Assembly (NCBI GenBank): GCA_964371655.1
Contig: CAYJOD010000022.1
Coordinates: 1-64,000, forward strand
Reading direction: 5' to 3'
Origin: CAZGSN01 sp964371655
GTDB lineage: Bacteria > Desulfobacterota > Binatia > HRBIN30
DNA: 64,000 bases
Shown: in pieces, positions 34,334-43,411 of the stretch
Numbering within the stretch: position 1 is the stretch's first letter
Layout of the letters: every line of letters begins with the position of its first letter
Notes under the pieces: generated by a model
Told to the model about the DNA's origin: nothing
Seen by the model: the letters and a program-made list of their open reading frames with translations, nothing else
Database searches by the model: none
Made by a program: the position numbers and the translations under genes

Positions 34334-34487
34334 GCGGCGAGCGTGCACCCGAGCAGTCTTGAGATAGCCTCTTGGCGAGCGCGGCTACGGTTCCCATCCA
34401 AAGTCCACGTTGCCAGGCCAGCAATTCCGGCGCGGGAGAGGGTTGCGGTGAGGGCTGCCGGAGGGCGACGGCGGCGACCACGACCGG

Positions 34488-35267
34488 TCACGGCAGCGCG
34501 GAAGGGATGACGACGCGACCGGCGGCGAGCTCGGCGAACCACCAATTGTGGAAGCCGTTGTGAAAGAGCCATTCGATGCGATCTCCCCGCCAGACGATCT
34601 TGCTACTCTCGTACGGGGATGAGCCGGTCGCGAACTTCTCCATCGCGCTACGCTTCACGTATGCCTGGTCGTTGCGCACCACGACTTGCTCGCGCACGCT
34701 GCGGTTCCACGCACACACCCGGGGGAGCTGCTGTTCATCGATGGAAACGCCCAGCGTTTTCATGGCGGAGATGTGCGGGAAGAGCGCGAAGTCGGCGATC
34801 GAAATCTCGCCGCACACAAAGCCATCCTCACCGAGCGCGCCCTCGAGCTCCTGTAGAAGCCGCGCCAGATCCCGCTGCCCGGCCTCGATCAGCCCAGCCG
34901 GCGGTTGGTCGGGGCGCCGATGCGTCGGCCACATCCAGATCGAGATGTCGTGGATGATCGAATCGAGAATCGTGTCGGCGATGCGTTGCCAGCGCCGCGC
35001 CTTGACGCGCGCCTCCGGCGCCACCGGAAACACAGAAGGCTGCGGGTAGCGATCCTCGATGTAGGCAACGATGTCTGCCGACTCGCTGATGCACAGCTCG
35101 CCGTCGACGAGCACGGGGACCTCGGCGCGCGGGTTGTGGGTTGCCAGACGCTCGTGCTCCGCCAGCGCCAGGGCGTCGATCGATTCGAACCCGAGTCCCT
35201 TGTAACCGAGAACCAGCCGCACCTTGCGTGCGAATGGGCTGAACGGATTGTCGTAAAGCGTAATCAC
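34488..35267 (-). CDS. Glutathione S-transferase-family protein
   Basis: A 259-residue two-domain GST-like protein: thioredoxin-fold N-terminus (MITLYDNPFSPFARKVRLVL, with VPVLVDGELCISESADIVAYI carrying the cis-Pro and the ES glutathione contacts) and an all-helical C-terminus (DFALFPHISAMKTLGV). There is no Cys-Pro-Tyr active site; Ser10 may serve. The GTG start at 35267 has AGGAGG six bases upstream. Substrate unknown. The gene is bracketed by inverted copies of one repeat. Confidence 0.85.
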   Translation of the reverse strand: MITLYDNPFSPFARKVRLVLGYKGLGFESIDALALAEHERLATHNPRAEVPVLVDGELCISESADIVAYIEDRYPQPSVFPVAPEARVKARRWQRIADTILDSIIHDISIWMWPTHRRPDQPPAGLIEAGQRDLARLLQELEGALGEDGFVCGEISIADFALFPHISAMKTLGVSIDEQQLPRVCAWNRSVREQVVVRNDQAYVKRSAMEKFATGSSPYESSKIVWRGDRIEWLFHNGFHNWWFAELAAGRVVIPSALP

Positions 35268-35309
35268 GTCTGCCTCCTGTTCGTCATGAAGTCTTGCCCT
35301 TGCGCGTAT

Positions 35310-35411
35310 CTAAGGAAACATTCACCCGCTGACCGCGTGCTTACGCGCGCGGCTCTGACCGGACGAAAACCTGCGGATCTCGACCTGAGCCGCAACCGTT
35401 AGGGAGCGGTG
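35310..35411. repeat. Dispersed intergenic repeat, composite copy 2
   Basis: ACCGCGTGCTTACGC and GAGCCGCAACCGTTAGGGAG in the same order as at 61-160. Confidence 0.6.
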
Positions 35412-35590
35412 ATTCGTTGAACCCCCAACGCCCTCTTCTACTACTTCCAGCACGCGTCGCGCAAAGCGTTCTGAATCGGCGGGCGTACGCGGATCTCGGT
35501 TCGATCGCACTCCACTGTCGACTGTAGACGGCCGTCTGCGCTCTGTCAGCGCGGCCATTTGGTTGCGGCCCTGCCGCCGCGCTCTGAAGA

Positions 35591-35716
35591 GGTTGTCTCA
35601 AAACCTCGGCAAGGTGGTACAGGCCAAAGGCCTATACCACCAAGAACCCAATCCCAGTGCAGGAAGCCTTGGTGGTATAGGCTTCCAGCCTGTACCACCA
35701 AGAGGTTTTGAGACAG
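35591..35716. repeat. GGTTGTCTCAAAACCTC frame with GGTGGTACAGGC cargo, copy 1
   Basis: Outer arms GTCTCAAAACCTC / GAGGTTTTGAGAC enclose two copies of the GGTGGTACAGGC hairpin facing each other. Nearly identical over about 125 bp to 51770-51898, 16 kb away. Confidence 0.9.
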
Positions 35717-35812
35717 TCACCATGAAGCTGACGCTTCGCCCGAGAGGATGAAAACTCGGTTCCCGAGCCCCCAGCCCCGAGTCTCCAGCCCCCATTCTCA
35801 AAGCAACCTCTG
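35703..35812. repeat. Inverted copy of repeat flanking the GST gene (right)
   Basis: Reverse complement of 34083-34190; it shares its TTTTGAGACAGTC end with the preceding repeat, so the two elements interlock. Confidence 0.8.
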
Positions 35813-35885
35813 AAGACCACCTCCCGCAATTCCCCTGTTTCCGGCGCCGCCAATTGGGTATGAACTCAGCTACCGGCGTATCGTG

Positions 35886-38123
35886 ATGAGGGACAACGAA
35901 GAAACAGCGTGGGCCGATGCGGCTGCGGCGCAGCATCCGGCGAGCGCGCTCACCGACGATCGTGACCGGACTCGCTTCGGGCGGCTGGCTCTGGTTGGCA
36001 ATCCCAACGTCGGCAAGAGCGTCATCTTTGGCGCCCTCACCGGAACCTACGCCACGGTCAGCAATTATCCGGGAACGACGGTCGAAGTGTCGCGTGCGCC
36101 CGCTCGCGCCGCGGGGCAGATCGCGGCCGGAGTGGAGCTGATCGATACCCCCGGCGTGAACAGCCTCACCCCGAGCTCAGAGGATGAGCGCGTCACCCGC
36201 GATATCCTGCTCGAAGGCGTCGACGGCGTGATTCAAGTTGCCGATGCCAAGAACCTGGCGCGGGCGTTGATCATATCTCTGCAGCTTGCCGAGGCCCGCA
36301 TACCGTTCGTGCTCGTTCTCAACATGATGGATGAGGCGGCCGACCGCGGCCTGCACATCGACACGACCAAGCTCTCCGCCGTCCTCGGTGTGCCGGTGTT
36401 GCAAACCGTAGCCGTGAGCGGTCGCGGCCTGAGCGAGCTCGGCGCGGCGCTCGGCGCGGCTACGGCGAGCCACTACCGCGCCCGCTACTCGGTCGCCACG
36501 GAGCACGCCCTGACCCAAATCGAGCCGCTGCTTACCGGCTTCGAAATCGCCGCGCGCGGTCTCGCCTCGATGTGCGTGGCGGGCGATCAGACCCTGGGCC
36601 CGTGGCTGGCACGGAATGTCGCCGCGCCGGCGCTCCACACCATTGAAGACGTGTGTCGCAATCTGCAGACACAGCTGCGCCGCCCGGCGGGCTATCAGCT
36701 CAACCGAGTCCGCGTGCACGCAGCGCAAGAGCTGGCGCAATCGGTGACCCGCGTCGTCACCAGCCAATCTCCTCTGCAGGCTCCCGAGACGAGAGCTTGG
36801 ACTGCCATCGCCCTGGCAGCGTTCGGTGCCTGTCTCATGCTACTGGCTGGCGACCTGCACGTGCTGCCGGTGCTGCAGCATCCCGCCGTGCGCGCCCTCG
36901 GATGGCTCACCATCGGCGCCGCGTTGCTGGCCACCGATCGCCGCGCCGAGATGCGCGTCACCCTTGGGCGCTATGCGAGTCAGCCGGGAACCGGGTTCGC
37001 CGTGCTGCTGGTGGTCCTGTACATCGTTTACCAGTTCGTCGGCGTGCTCGCGGCCGGCACTGGAGTTGATTTCCTCGAAAAACGAGTATTCGGGGGCTGG
37101 ATCAACCCGCTGATCACAGGCGGAATCGACAATGCCATCGCCGCCGTGGCGCCCGCGGCAGGGCTAGGCGCTACCGCCATGCATCTGCTTCGCGACGCGC
37201 TCGTCGGCCCCTACGGCATGGTGACGATTGCGCTCACCTATGCTCTGGCCATCATCCTCCCGATCGTGACCTCCTTCTTTCTGGTGTTCTCGATTCTGGA
37301 GGACTCTGGTTACCTGCCGCGTCTCGCGGTGATCGTGAACCGAGGCTTTCGCGCCATGGGCCTCAGCGGCAAGGCGGTGTTGCCGATGGTGCTGGGGCTC
37401 GGCTGCGACACCATGGCCACGCTCACGGCGCGTATCATGGAGACGCGTAAGGAGCGCATCCTCGTCACTCTGCTGCTGGCGCTCGGCGTGCCGTGCTCGG
37501 CCCAGCTCGGTGTCATCCTCGGCCTGTTCGGCGCGTTGCCGATGTGGGCGCCGTTGGTTTGGGGCGGCGTGGTCGTCGGCGTCCTGTTCATCGTCGGATT
37601 TCTGGCGGCGCAGCTGCTGCCTGGAGAGCGCTCCGATCTCATCCTCGAGATCCCCCCAATCCGCCGCCCACAGCTATCGAACATCATCCTCAAGACCATG
37701 GCGCGGTTGGAATGGTACGTGAAGGAAGCCGTGCCGGTGTTCATCCTCGGCACCTTCGTGTTGTTCGTGCTCGACGCTACCGGCATTCTGGCTCGGGTCG
37801 TCAGCGCCAGCGAGCCCGCGATCGTCGGCATGCTGAGCTTACCCGCGAAGGCCGCCGAGGCGTTTCTGATCGGATTCTTTCGCCGCGACTACGGATCGGC
37901 GGGCATCTATGCCCTGTTCCAACAAGGGCAGCTGGCGCCGGTACAGGCAGTCGTTGCTCTGATCACGATCACCCTGTTCGTTCCGTGCGTGGCGAATTTC
38001 TTCGTCATCGTGAAGGAGCATGGTCTGGCCATCGCGGTGGCGATGAGCGCGTTCATCTTTCCGTTCGCGTTTGCCGTCGGCAGTGCCGTGAACCTGGGCC
38101 TGCGTGCGGTGGGGCTGCAATGA
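35886..38123 (+). CDS. feoB: Ferrous iron transporter FeoB
   Basis: A 745-residue protein: N-terminal GTPase (G1 GNPNVGKS 38-45, G3 DTPGV, G4 NMMD) with a helical spacer, then about ten membrane segments with two Gate motifs (ILEDSGYLPRLAVIVNR and the later LIGFFRRDYGSAGIYAL). Imports Fe2+ across the inner membrane. ATG at 35886; an in-frame GTG three bases earlier is possible. An unusual insertion in the spacer (about 300-360) includes two extra hydrophobic stretches. Downstream genes are a zinc-ribbon protein and a DtxR-FeoA fusion, so the cluster carries its own regulator. Confidence 0.95.
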   Translation: MRDNEETAWADAAAAQHPASALTDDRDRTRFGRLALVGNPNVGKSVIFGALTGTYATVSNYPGTTVEVSRAPARAAGQIAAGVELIDTPGVNSLTPSSEDERVTRDILLEGVDGVIQVADAKNLARALIISLQLAEARIPFVLVLNMMDEAADRGLHIDTTKLSAVLGVPVLQTVAVSGRGLSELGAALGAATASHYRARYSVATEHALTQIEPLLTGFEIAARGLASMCVAGDQTLGPWLARNVAAPALHTIEDVCRNLQTQLRRPAGYQLNRVRVHAAQELAQSVTRVVTSQSPLQAPETRAWTAIALAAFGACLMLLAGDLHVLPVLQHPAVRALGWLTIGAALLATDRRAEMRVTLGRYASQPGTGFAVLLVVLYIVYQFVGVLAAGTGVDFLEKRVFGGWINPLITGGIDNAIAAVAPAAGLGATAMHLLRDALVGPYGMVTIALTYALAIILPIVTSFFLVFSILEDSGYLPRLAVIVNRGFRAMGLSGKAVLPMVLGLGCDTMATLTARIMETRKERILVTLLLALGVPCSAQLGVILGLFGALPMWAPLVWGGVVVGVLFIVGFLAAQLLPGERSDLILEIPPIRRPQLSNIILKTMARLEWYVKEAVPVFILGTFVLFVLDATGILARVVSASEPAIVGMLSLPAKAAEAFLIGFFRRDYGSAGIYALFQQGQLAPVQAVVALITITLFVPCVANFFVIVKEHGLAIAVAMSAFIFPFAFAVGSAVNLGLRAVGLQ

Positions 38124-38182
38124 GCGCGGGCGACCGAGAGCGGACTGGCGCCCGCAACCCAACGATTGATCTGAAATCTTCA

Positions 38183-38290
38183 GAGAATGTCATTTCGAGC
38201 CATCGCACCTCCGCGGCGAGGAATCTTCCGGCGCCACCGCCGTTCCGACATTCCACTGCAGATCCCTCGCTCGCGCTCGGGATGACGGAT
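38183..38290. repeat. GTCATCCCGAGCG dispersed repeat, copy 2 (inverted)
   Basis: Carries the blocks of 2688-2800 in reverse complement: TCCACTGCAGATCCCTCG and CGCTCGGGATGAC are easily seen. It lies between feoB and the zinc-ribbon gene, followed by a fragment of the ACCACGGATGAACACGG family at 38350. Confidence 0.75.
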
Positions 38291-38358
38291 TGGGGCTCCG
38301 GGACAAATTGCGCGTGCCGACAAGAAACGGAACGTTTGTTACTCCCTTGGAACCACGG

Positions 38359-38577
38359 ATGAACACGGACGCGTCGGAAACCCTGATCACCTGCCCGCTC
38401 TGTGGTGAGCATTACAGCGAAGCCGAGGGTCAAAGCTGTCACGGTGGTTGTCCGCTCCAGAGTCAGTGCAACTTGCTCGGCTGCCCGCGCTGCGGTTACG
38501 AAGTGCCGGCGCCGACACGGCTGACCCGATGGCTAAAGCGCTGGCTGCCGAGTACAGAGGGTCCCGCCGAGGATTGA
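38359..38577 (+). CDS. Small zinc-ribbon protein of feo cluster
   Basis: A 72-residue protein with cysteine pairs TCPLCGEHY, CHGGCPLQSQC and GCPRCGYEVP, probably binding one or two metal ions, and a basic tail. Proteins of this kind are found beside feoB in several genomes and may serve in the Feo complex (inference). The ATG lies inside a copy of the ACCACGGATGAACACGG repeat, suggesting that the repeat supplied the start codon. Its stop overlaps the next ATG (TGATG). Confidence 0.7.
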   Translation: MNTDASETLITCPLCGEHYSEAEGQSCHGGCPLQSQCNLLGCPRCGYEVPAPTRLTRWLKRWLPSTEGPAED

Positions 38578-39233
38578 TGAACAGCGAACAGCACATCGAA
38601 GAAGTTCTTGAACGGCTGTGGACTCTGCGCGAGCTCGGCGAGGCCGCGCCGCCCGATCTCGCCGGCGAAGCATTCGATTTCGATCCGAGCGCGGCGATCG
38701 CGGAGGCGGCACGCCGCGGCTGGGTCGCACTGCACCCCGACCGTCTCGAACTCGCCGCCGGCGGCGAGGAGCGCGCCGGCGCGGTGATCCGCCGGCACCG
38801 CCTGGCGGAGCGGCTCCTCTTCGATGTCATCCACGTCGACCCCGTCGCCATGGAAGCCGTCGCCTGCGAGCTCGAGCACTCGCATATCCTGTCGGAAGAG
38901 GCGACCGAACGCGTGTGCGCGTTCCTCGGCCATCCGCCGACCTGCCCGCATGACCGGCCGATTCCGCGTGGTCGTTGTTGCGAAAGATTCACCGACGAGA
39001 TCCGTCCGCTGGTCACGCCGCTGCGCGATGGCCGCATCGGTGGTGACTACCGCATCGTGTTCATCGCATCGCGATCACACCGGCGTCTCGACCGCCTCTG
39101 CGCCCTCGGCGTCGTACCCGGGGCAAAGCTGCGACTACACCAGCAGTCACCCGCGTTCATCGTCCAGGTCGGCGGCACCGACATTGCCCTGGAGGTCGAA
39201 GTCGCCGCCGATATCTTCGTCGTCCCGAGGTGA
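38577..39233 (+). CDS. DtxR/MntR-like regulator fused to FeoA domain
   Basis: A 218-residue protein. N-terminus: a compact winged-helix region (about 5-60). Middle: the DtxR metal-binding and dimerisation domain (RRHRLAERLLFDVI, ACELEHSHILSEEATERVCAFLGHPPTCPHDRPIPRG, of which the His, Glu and Cys are ligand candidates). C-terminus: FeoA/SH3-like domain (LCALGVVPGAKLRLHQQSPAFIVQVGGTDIALE). It probably senses Fe2+ and represses feoB. The DNA-binding part is shorter than in typical DtxR. Confidence 0.8.
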   Translation: MNSEQHIEEVLERLWTLRELGEAAPPDLAGEAFDFDPSAAIAEAARRGWVALHPDRLELAAGGEERAGAVIRRHRLAERLLFDVIHVDPVAMEAVACELEHSHILSEEATERVCAFLGHPPTCPHDRPIPRGRCCERFTDEIRPLVTPLRDGRIGGDYRIVFIASRSHRRLDRLCALGVVPGAKLRLHQQSPAFIVQVGGTDIALEVEVAADIFVVPR

Positions 39234-39353
39234 GAGCGCTTCGAGAGGGGCTCAATGAGTCCAACCAGCTCAGTTGAAACCGCTCGAAACGACGTGCTTC
39301 CCTTTCAAATCCTTGTTGATCCGTGTAGCAAGCGTTCGACGTTTTCAGGAACA

Positions 39354-39657
39354 GCTCCCCTCTCCCGCATTGTTTGCGGGAGAGGGTTAGGGTGAGGGAA
39401 CCGCGGCGGCGCGGATGGGCGGCGCAAGCGTCGAAGCGGATCCCTCACCCCCGCCCTCTGAGACTGTCGATAAATCCGAATGGAAAACAGGAAACGGGAA
39501 ACCGGAAACTGGAAACTGGAAACTGGGCTATGCTTACGCAGAATGGCCGGTTTTTCATTTTCGGTCTCCGGTTTCCTGTTTTCCATTCTCCGAGCGACGG
39601 CCTGTTGCGGAGAAAATCGACAGTCTCCTCTCCCGCGGTGATGCGGGAGAGGGGGTG
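39354..39657. repeat. Nested repeat: GGGAGAGGG frame, TGTCGATAAA inner frame, copy 2
   Basis: A short CCCCTCTCCCGCATTG hairpin at 39355-39399 is followed by CCCTCACCC... enclosing GAGACTGTCGATAAA (about 39461) and GAAAATCGACAGTCTC (ending about 39627). The cargo is the same GAATGGAAAACAGGAAAC palindrome as at 6597-6841. It fills most of the 505-bp gap 39234-39738. Confidence 0.85.
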
Positions 39658-39738
39658 CTTCCAAGCACCAGCACTGCCTGGGTTGTGGCCCACAGCCCGC
39701 GCTGGGTTCATCCGTGGTTTGAATCGAGGTGTTTGGGG

Positions 39739-40710
39739 ATGATTACGCGCATCGGTACCACCATCGCCGTCGTGACGCTCCTTGTCGGCTGCCGCACCGA
39801 CGCGGGGCCAACCATTCTGGTCGGCACACTCGAGCGCGACCGCGTCGAGCTCAGCGCCGAGGCCTTCGAGCCTATCGTCGAGATCGCCGTACACGAAGGT
39901 GAGTCGGTCACTGCCGGACAGACGATCCTGCGGCTCGATGACGCGCGCATCGGCGGCGAGGTGGCGCAAGCCGAGGCGCAGCGCGCGCAAGCGCAGGCGC
40001 GGCTCGCCGAGATCGTCCGCGGCCCGCGCCCGGAGCGGATTGCCGAAGCACGGGCGCAGCTGGTCGCCGCTGAGGCTGCCGTGATCCGGGAGGAACGCGA
40101 GCTGACGCGCAGCGTCGAGCTCGCCAGCCAGCACGTCGAGAGCCGGCAGCAGCTCGATCTGGCACAGGCGCGGCACGACCAGGCGGTGGCGCAACGCAAC
40201 GCCGCAAGCGCAGTGCTGGAACAACTGGTCAACGGCGCCACCGCCGAGGAGCTCGAGCAGGCGCGCGCGACCCTAGCACAAACCGAGGCGGTGCTCGCCG
40301 TGGCGCGTGTGCGGCTCGACCGGCTGGTGGTGCGAGCGCCACACGCCGGCCGCATCGACAGCCTGCCGTTCTACCGCGGCGAGCGCCCCCCGGTGGGTGT
40401 CGCCGTCGCGGTCATGCTCTCCGATGGGCTCCCCTACGCGCGCGTGTTCGTGCCTGAGACCATACGCGCGCTGGTCGCACCGGGCACAGCCGCCACCGTC
40501 CGCGTCGACGCCGTGGCGCGGGCGTTCACGGCGCGCGTGCGCATGGTTTCCGCTGACGCCGCGTTCACACCTCACTACGCGCTCACCGAGCTCGATCGCG
40601 GCCACTTGGGATACGAAGCCAAGGTGGATCTCACCGAGGCGGAGGCCGCGACTCTGCCGACCGGCTTGCCGGTGCGGGTGACGCTGGAGATCACCGCCGA
40701 TGCCGGTTGA
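39739..40710 (+). CDS. HlyD/MacA-type membrane fusion lipoprotein
   Basis: A 323-residue periplasmic adaptor: lipoprotein-like signal (TIAVVTLLVGC, Cys about 18), a biotinyl-lipoyl-like segment (VEIAVHEGESVTAGQTILRLDD), a long Ala/Glu/Arg/Gln coiled-coil hairpin (about 70-190), then a second lipoyl half (VRAPHAGRIDSLPFYRGERPPVG) and a beta-barrel. It overlaps the downstream ATPase gene by 11 bp. Part of an export operon with ATPase and permease, like YbhG-YbhFSR but with one permease only. Confidence 0.87.
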   Translation: MITRIGTTIAVVTLLVGCRTDAGPTILVGTLERDRVELSAEAFEPIVEIAVHEGESVTAGQTILRLDDARIGGEVAQAEAQRAQAQARLAEIVRGPRPERIAEARAQLVAAEAAVIREERELTRSVELASQHVESRQQLDLAQARHDQAVAQRNAASAVLEQLVNGATAEELEQARATLAQTEAVLAVARVRLDRLVVRAPHAGRIDSLPFYRGERPPVGVAVAVMLSDGLPYARVFVPETIRALVAPGTAATVRVDAVARAFTARVRMVSADAAFTPHYALTELDRGHLGYEAKVDLTEAEAATLPTGLPVRVTLEITADAG

Positions 40711-41653
40711 GACCGACGTCGTCATTCGAGCGCGCGGCCTGACGCGGCGTTTCGGCACCCTGATCGCCGTCGATCGGCTCGACCTCGAGGTCCCGCGCGG
40801 CATGATCTACGGCTTTCTTGGTCCCAACGGTTCCGGAAAGACGACGACGATCCGCATGCTCTGCGGTCTGCTCAAGCCGTCGGCGGGCAGCGCCGAAGTG
40901 CTCGGCCTGCGCGTGCCCGACGACAGCGAGGCGCTACGCCTGCGCATCGGCTACATGACCCAGCGCTTCTCGCTGTACGAGGATCTCACCGTCCACGAGA
41001 ACCTCGATTTCGTCGGCGAAATCTACGCCCTCCCACGCCGACCGCGGCGCGCCCGCGTCGCGGCACTGCTGGCGCAGTTCGAGATGGAAGCCCTCGAAGC
41101 CCAGCGCGCCGGCACGCTCAGCGGCGGGCAAAAGCAGCGCCTCGCCCTCGCCGCCGCGATTTTGCACGAGCCCGAGCTCCTGTTTCTCGACGAGCCGACG
41201 AGCGGCGTCGATCCCCAGAGCCGGCGCGATTTCTGGGAGAGTCTGTTCCAGCTCGCCGCCGGCGGCACGACGATTCTGGTGTCGACGCACTACATGGACG
41301 AGGCCGAGCGCTGTCACGCGCTGGCCATCTTCGACCGCGGCGTCCTCGTCGCCCACGGCCCGCCGCGGCAGCTGATGCGAGATCTCGACGCGGCGGTGGT
41401 CGAGATCGAGACCGAGGAGGTGCAGCGTGCGCATGCGCTGCTGGCCACGGTGCCTGACGTGCAGAGCGTCGCTCACCTCGGGTCGCACTTGCACGTGCTC
41501 TTCGATCGCGACGCCACCGATCCGGTGGCACGGGTGCGCGCGGCGCTGCGGGAGGCGGCGCTGCCGGCGCGAGTCGAGCTCACTGCCGCCAATCTCGAAG
41601 ACGTCTTCGTCACCACGACCCGTGCTCGTACCGGCGTCGCTCGGGCAACCTGA
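40700..41653 (+). CDS. ABC transporter ATP-binding protein
   Basis: A 317-residue ATPase: Walker A GPNGSGKTT (about 37-45), Q-loop YMTQRFSLYEDLTV, signature TLSGGQKQRLALA, Walker B LLFLDEPTSGVDP, and the H-loop VSTHYMDEAERC. The tail after about 225 is the extension common in YbhF-like drug or lipid exporters. It starts inside the adaptor gene and is the energy unit of this exporter. Confidence 0.93.
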   Translation: MPVETDVVIRARGLTRRFGTLIAVDRLDLEVPRGMIYGFLGPNGSGKTTTIRMLCGLLKPSAGSAEVLGLRVPDDSEALRLRIGYMTQRFSLYEDLTVHENLDFVGEIYALPRRPRRARVAALLAQFEMEALEAQRAGTLSGGQKQRLALAAAILHEPELLFLDEPTSGVDPQSRRDFWESLFQLAAGGTTILVSTHYMDEAERCHALAIFDRGVLVAHGPPRQLMRDLDAAVVEIETEEVQRAHALLATVPDVQSVAHLGSHLHVLFDRDATDPVARVRAALREAALPARVELTAANLEDVFVTTTRARTGVARAT

Positions 41654-41675
41654 TGCTTCCGAAATTGCACCAGTC

Positions 41676-41795
41676 AAAGGGACCTAGGGGCAAAGGGTTC
41701 AGGGGCCAAGGGAGGATTGCTTGTCCGAGCCTTCTTGGCTTCCCTCTGCCCCTTTGCCCCTCGATCCCTTTGCCCCTCGATCCCTTTGGCCCTAC
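41676..41795. repeat. GGGGCAAAGGG palindromic repeat
   Basis: Arms built from AAAGGGACCTAGGGGCAAAGG and the run CCCTTTGCCCCTCGATCC repeated twice. It separates the ATPase and permease genes of one operon (171-bp gap). Confidence 0.75.
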
Positions 41796-41824
41796 CCAGT
41801 TTGCGAGCGTAGCGAGCTGATTTC

Positions 41825-42925
41825 ATGAAGAGTCTTCTGCGTATCGCCGCGATGGCGCGTAAGGAGCTGCGCCAGCTGCGGCGCGATCGCCTCAGCCTCG
41901 GCATGATCGTCGGTGTGCCGCTCATGCAGATTCTGCTGTTCGGCTACGCCATCAACCAGGACATCCGCCACCTGCGCGCCGCGGTGGCCGACCTCGCCGG
42001 CAACGAACGGGCGCGCCGTCTGCTGGCGGATGCAGAGGCGTCGCAGACGATCGATGTCGTCCGACATGTGACAAGTGCGCGCGAGCTCACGGAGCTATTG
42101 CGGCGCGGCGAGATCCAGGTCGGCCTGTTGATCCCGCGCGACATCGACCGGCGCGCAGCGGATGGCACACGGCCAATGGCCCAGATTCTCGTCGACGGCA
42201 GTGATCCACTCGTTCTTGGTGCCGCCGAAGGACTGATGCGCCTCCCCCGCGACCCGACTGCATCCGCCGCCGCGGGGCTGCGTGCCCCGACTTTCGAGCT
42301 GCGGCCTTACTACAACCCCGAACGGCGCTCGGCGGTGCAGATCGTCCCCGGCCTGATCGGCGTGATCCTCACCATGACGCTCGTCGTGTTTACGGCCATT
42401 GCCCTCGTGCGTGAACGCGAACGCGGAACCCTCGAGTTCTTGATCACCACGCCGGTGCGGCGGGCGGAGCTCATGATCGGCAAAGTTGCGCCCTACATTG
42501 GCATCGGGTTGCTCCAGGTGACGCTGGTGCTGGTGATCGGTGTCACGGTCTTCCGCGTTCCCGTGCGTGGCACCCTCGTCGACGTCTATCTCGCCGCCCT
42601 ACCCTTCATCGGCGCCAACCTGACCCTCGGCCTCATCATCTCGACCTTCGCGCAGACGCAGTTCCAGGCCGTGCAAATGGCGGTCTTCGTCTTCCTGCCG
42701 TCGATCTTGCTGTCGGGATTCATGTTCCCGTTTCACGCCATGCCATGGCCGGCGCAGCTCATCGGCGAGCTGCTGCCGCTGACGCATTTTGTCCGCTTGA
42801 TGCGCGGCATCGTCCTGCGCGGCGCCGGGGTTGGAGAGCTGTGGACCGACGTATGGCCGCTGCTGGCGTTCTTCTCGGTGGCGTTTAGCGCAGCCTGGTT
42901 CCGCTTCCGCAAGCGCCTCGATTGA
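41825..42925 (+). CDS. ABC-2 type permease
   Basis: A 366-residue membrane subunit: TM1 (about 28-46), a large extracytoplasmic loop (about 50-175), then five membrane segments, with RERERGTLEFLITTPVRRAELMIGK typical of YhhJ/YbhR-like permeases. It completes the exporter with the adaptor and ATPase. Only one permease gene is present, so it should homodimerise or pair with a distant partner. Confidence 0.92.
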   Translation: MKSLLRIAAMARKELRQLRRDRLSLGMIVGVPLMQILLFGYAINQDIRHLRAAVADLAGNERARRLLADAEASQTIDVVRHVTSARELTELLRRGEIQVGLLIPRDIDRRAADGTRPMAQILVDGSDPLVLGAAEGLMRLPRDPTASAAAGLRAPTFELRPYYNPERRSAVQIVPGLIGVILTMTLVVFTAIALVRERERGTLEFLITTPVRRAELMIGKVAPYIGIGLLQVTLVLVIGVTVFRVPVRGTLVDVYLAALPFIGANLTLGLIISTFAQTQFQAVQMAVFVFLPSILLSGFMFPFHAMPWPAQLIGELLPLTHFVRLMRGIVLRGAGVGELWTDVWPLLAFFSVAFSAAWFRFRKRLD

Positions 42926-42947
42926 GTCGCGCAGCACAGAGCAGACC

Positions 42948-43400
42948 CTGACGGGTCAGGCATTTCTCGCGCCAAGACGCAAAGTCGCAAAGGAAGAGCC
43001 TCAGACCTCCTGACCTGGGCAACGGGATCGAGATCCCCGAGGTTCGACGAAGTTGGCAACACCACGGCGAAATTGACGGCCGCAATGCCAGACGAGAAAC
43101 TCCATCGAGGATTCTGTCTTGACTCCAAGACTCCACAGATGACGCAGATGACATCGATGTCGAGCTCGCATATTCGGCCTGATCTGCGTCATCTGCGGAT
43201 TGAAAGCGGGATAAGAAAGAAATCCAGGATCTCGGGAGCTCTGAGCCTGTAGATTTCGACAACCAAAGCCGATTTCCATCTTCCTTTTCGAAACCGAAAT
43301 TTCTCGCCTTCCGCCTTGGCGTCTTTGCGTCTTGGCGCGAGACCTCTTGTCAGACCGAAAAGCCCTCACCCTAACCCTCTCCCAGCGGGAGAGGGGAGAT
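42948..43400. repeat. Long nested palindrome (CGCCAAGACGCAAAG frame)
   Basis: TCTCGCGCCAAGACGCAAAG near 42967 and its complement GTCTTTGCGTCTTGGCGCG ending at 43341 enclose about 330 bp, with an inner pair CCACAGATGACGCAGATGA / TGATCTGCGTCATCTGCGG. A CCCTCACCCTAACCCTCTC hairpin follows at 43364-43400. This accounts for the whole 486-bp gap; no gene is seen. Confidence 0.8.
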
Positions 43401-43411
43401 TGGCTTCCGCC

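Noticed and set aside
39354..39657. CRISPR array
   Set aside because: Repeats here are paired inverted arms, not regularly spaced direct repeats, and no cas gene is present.
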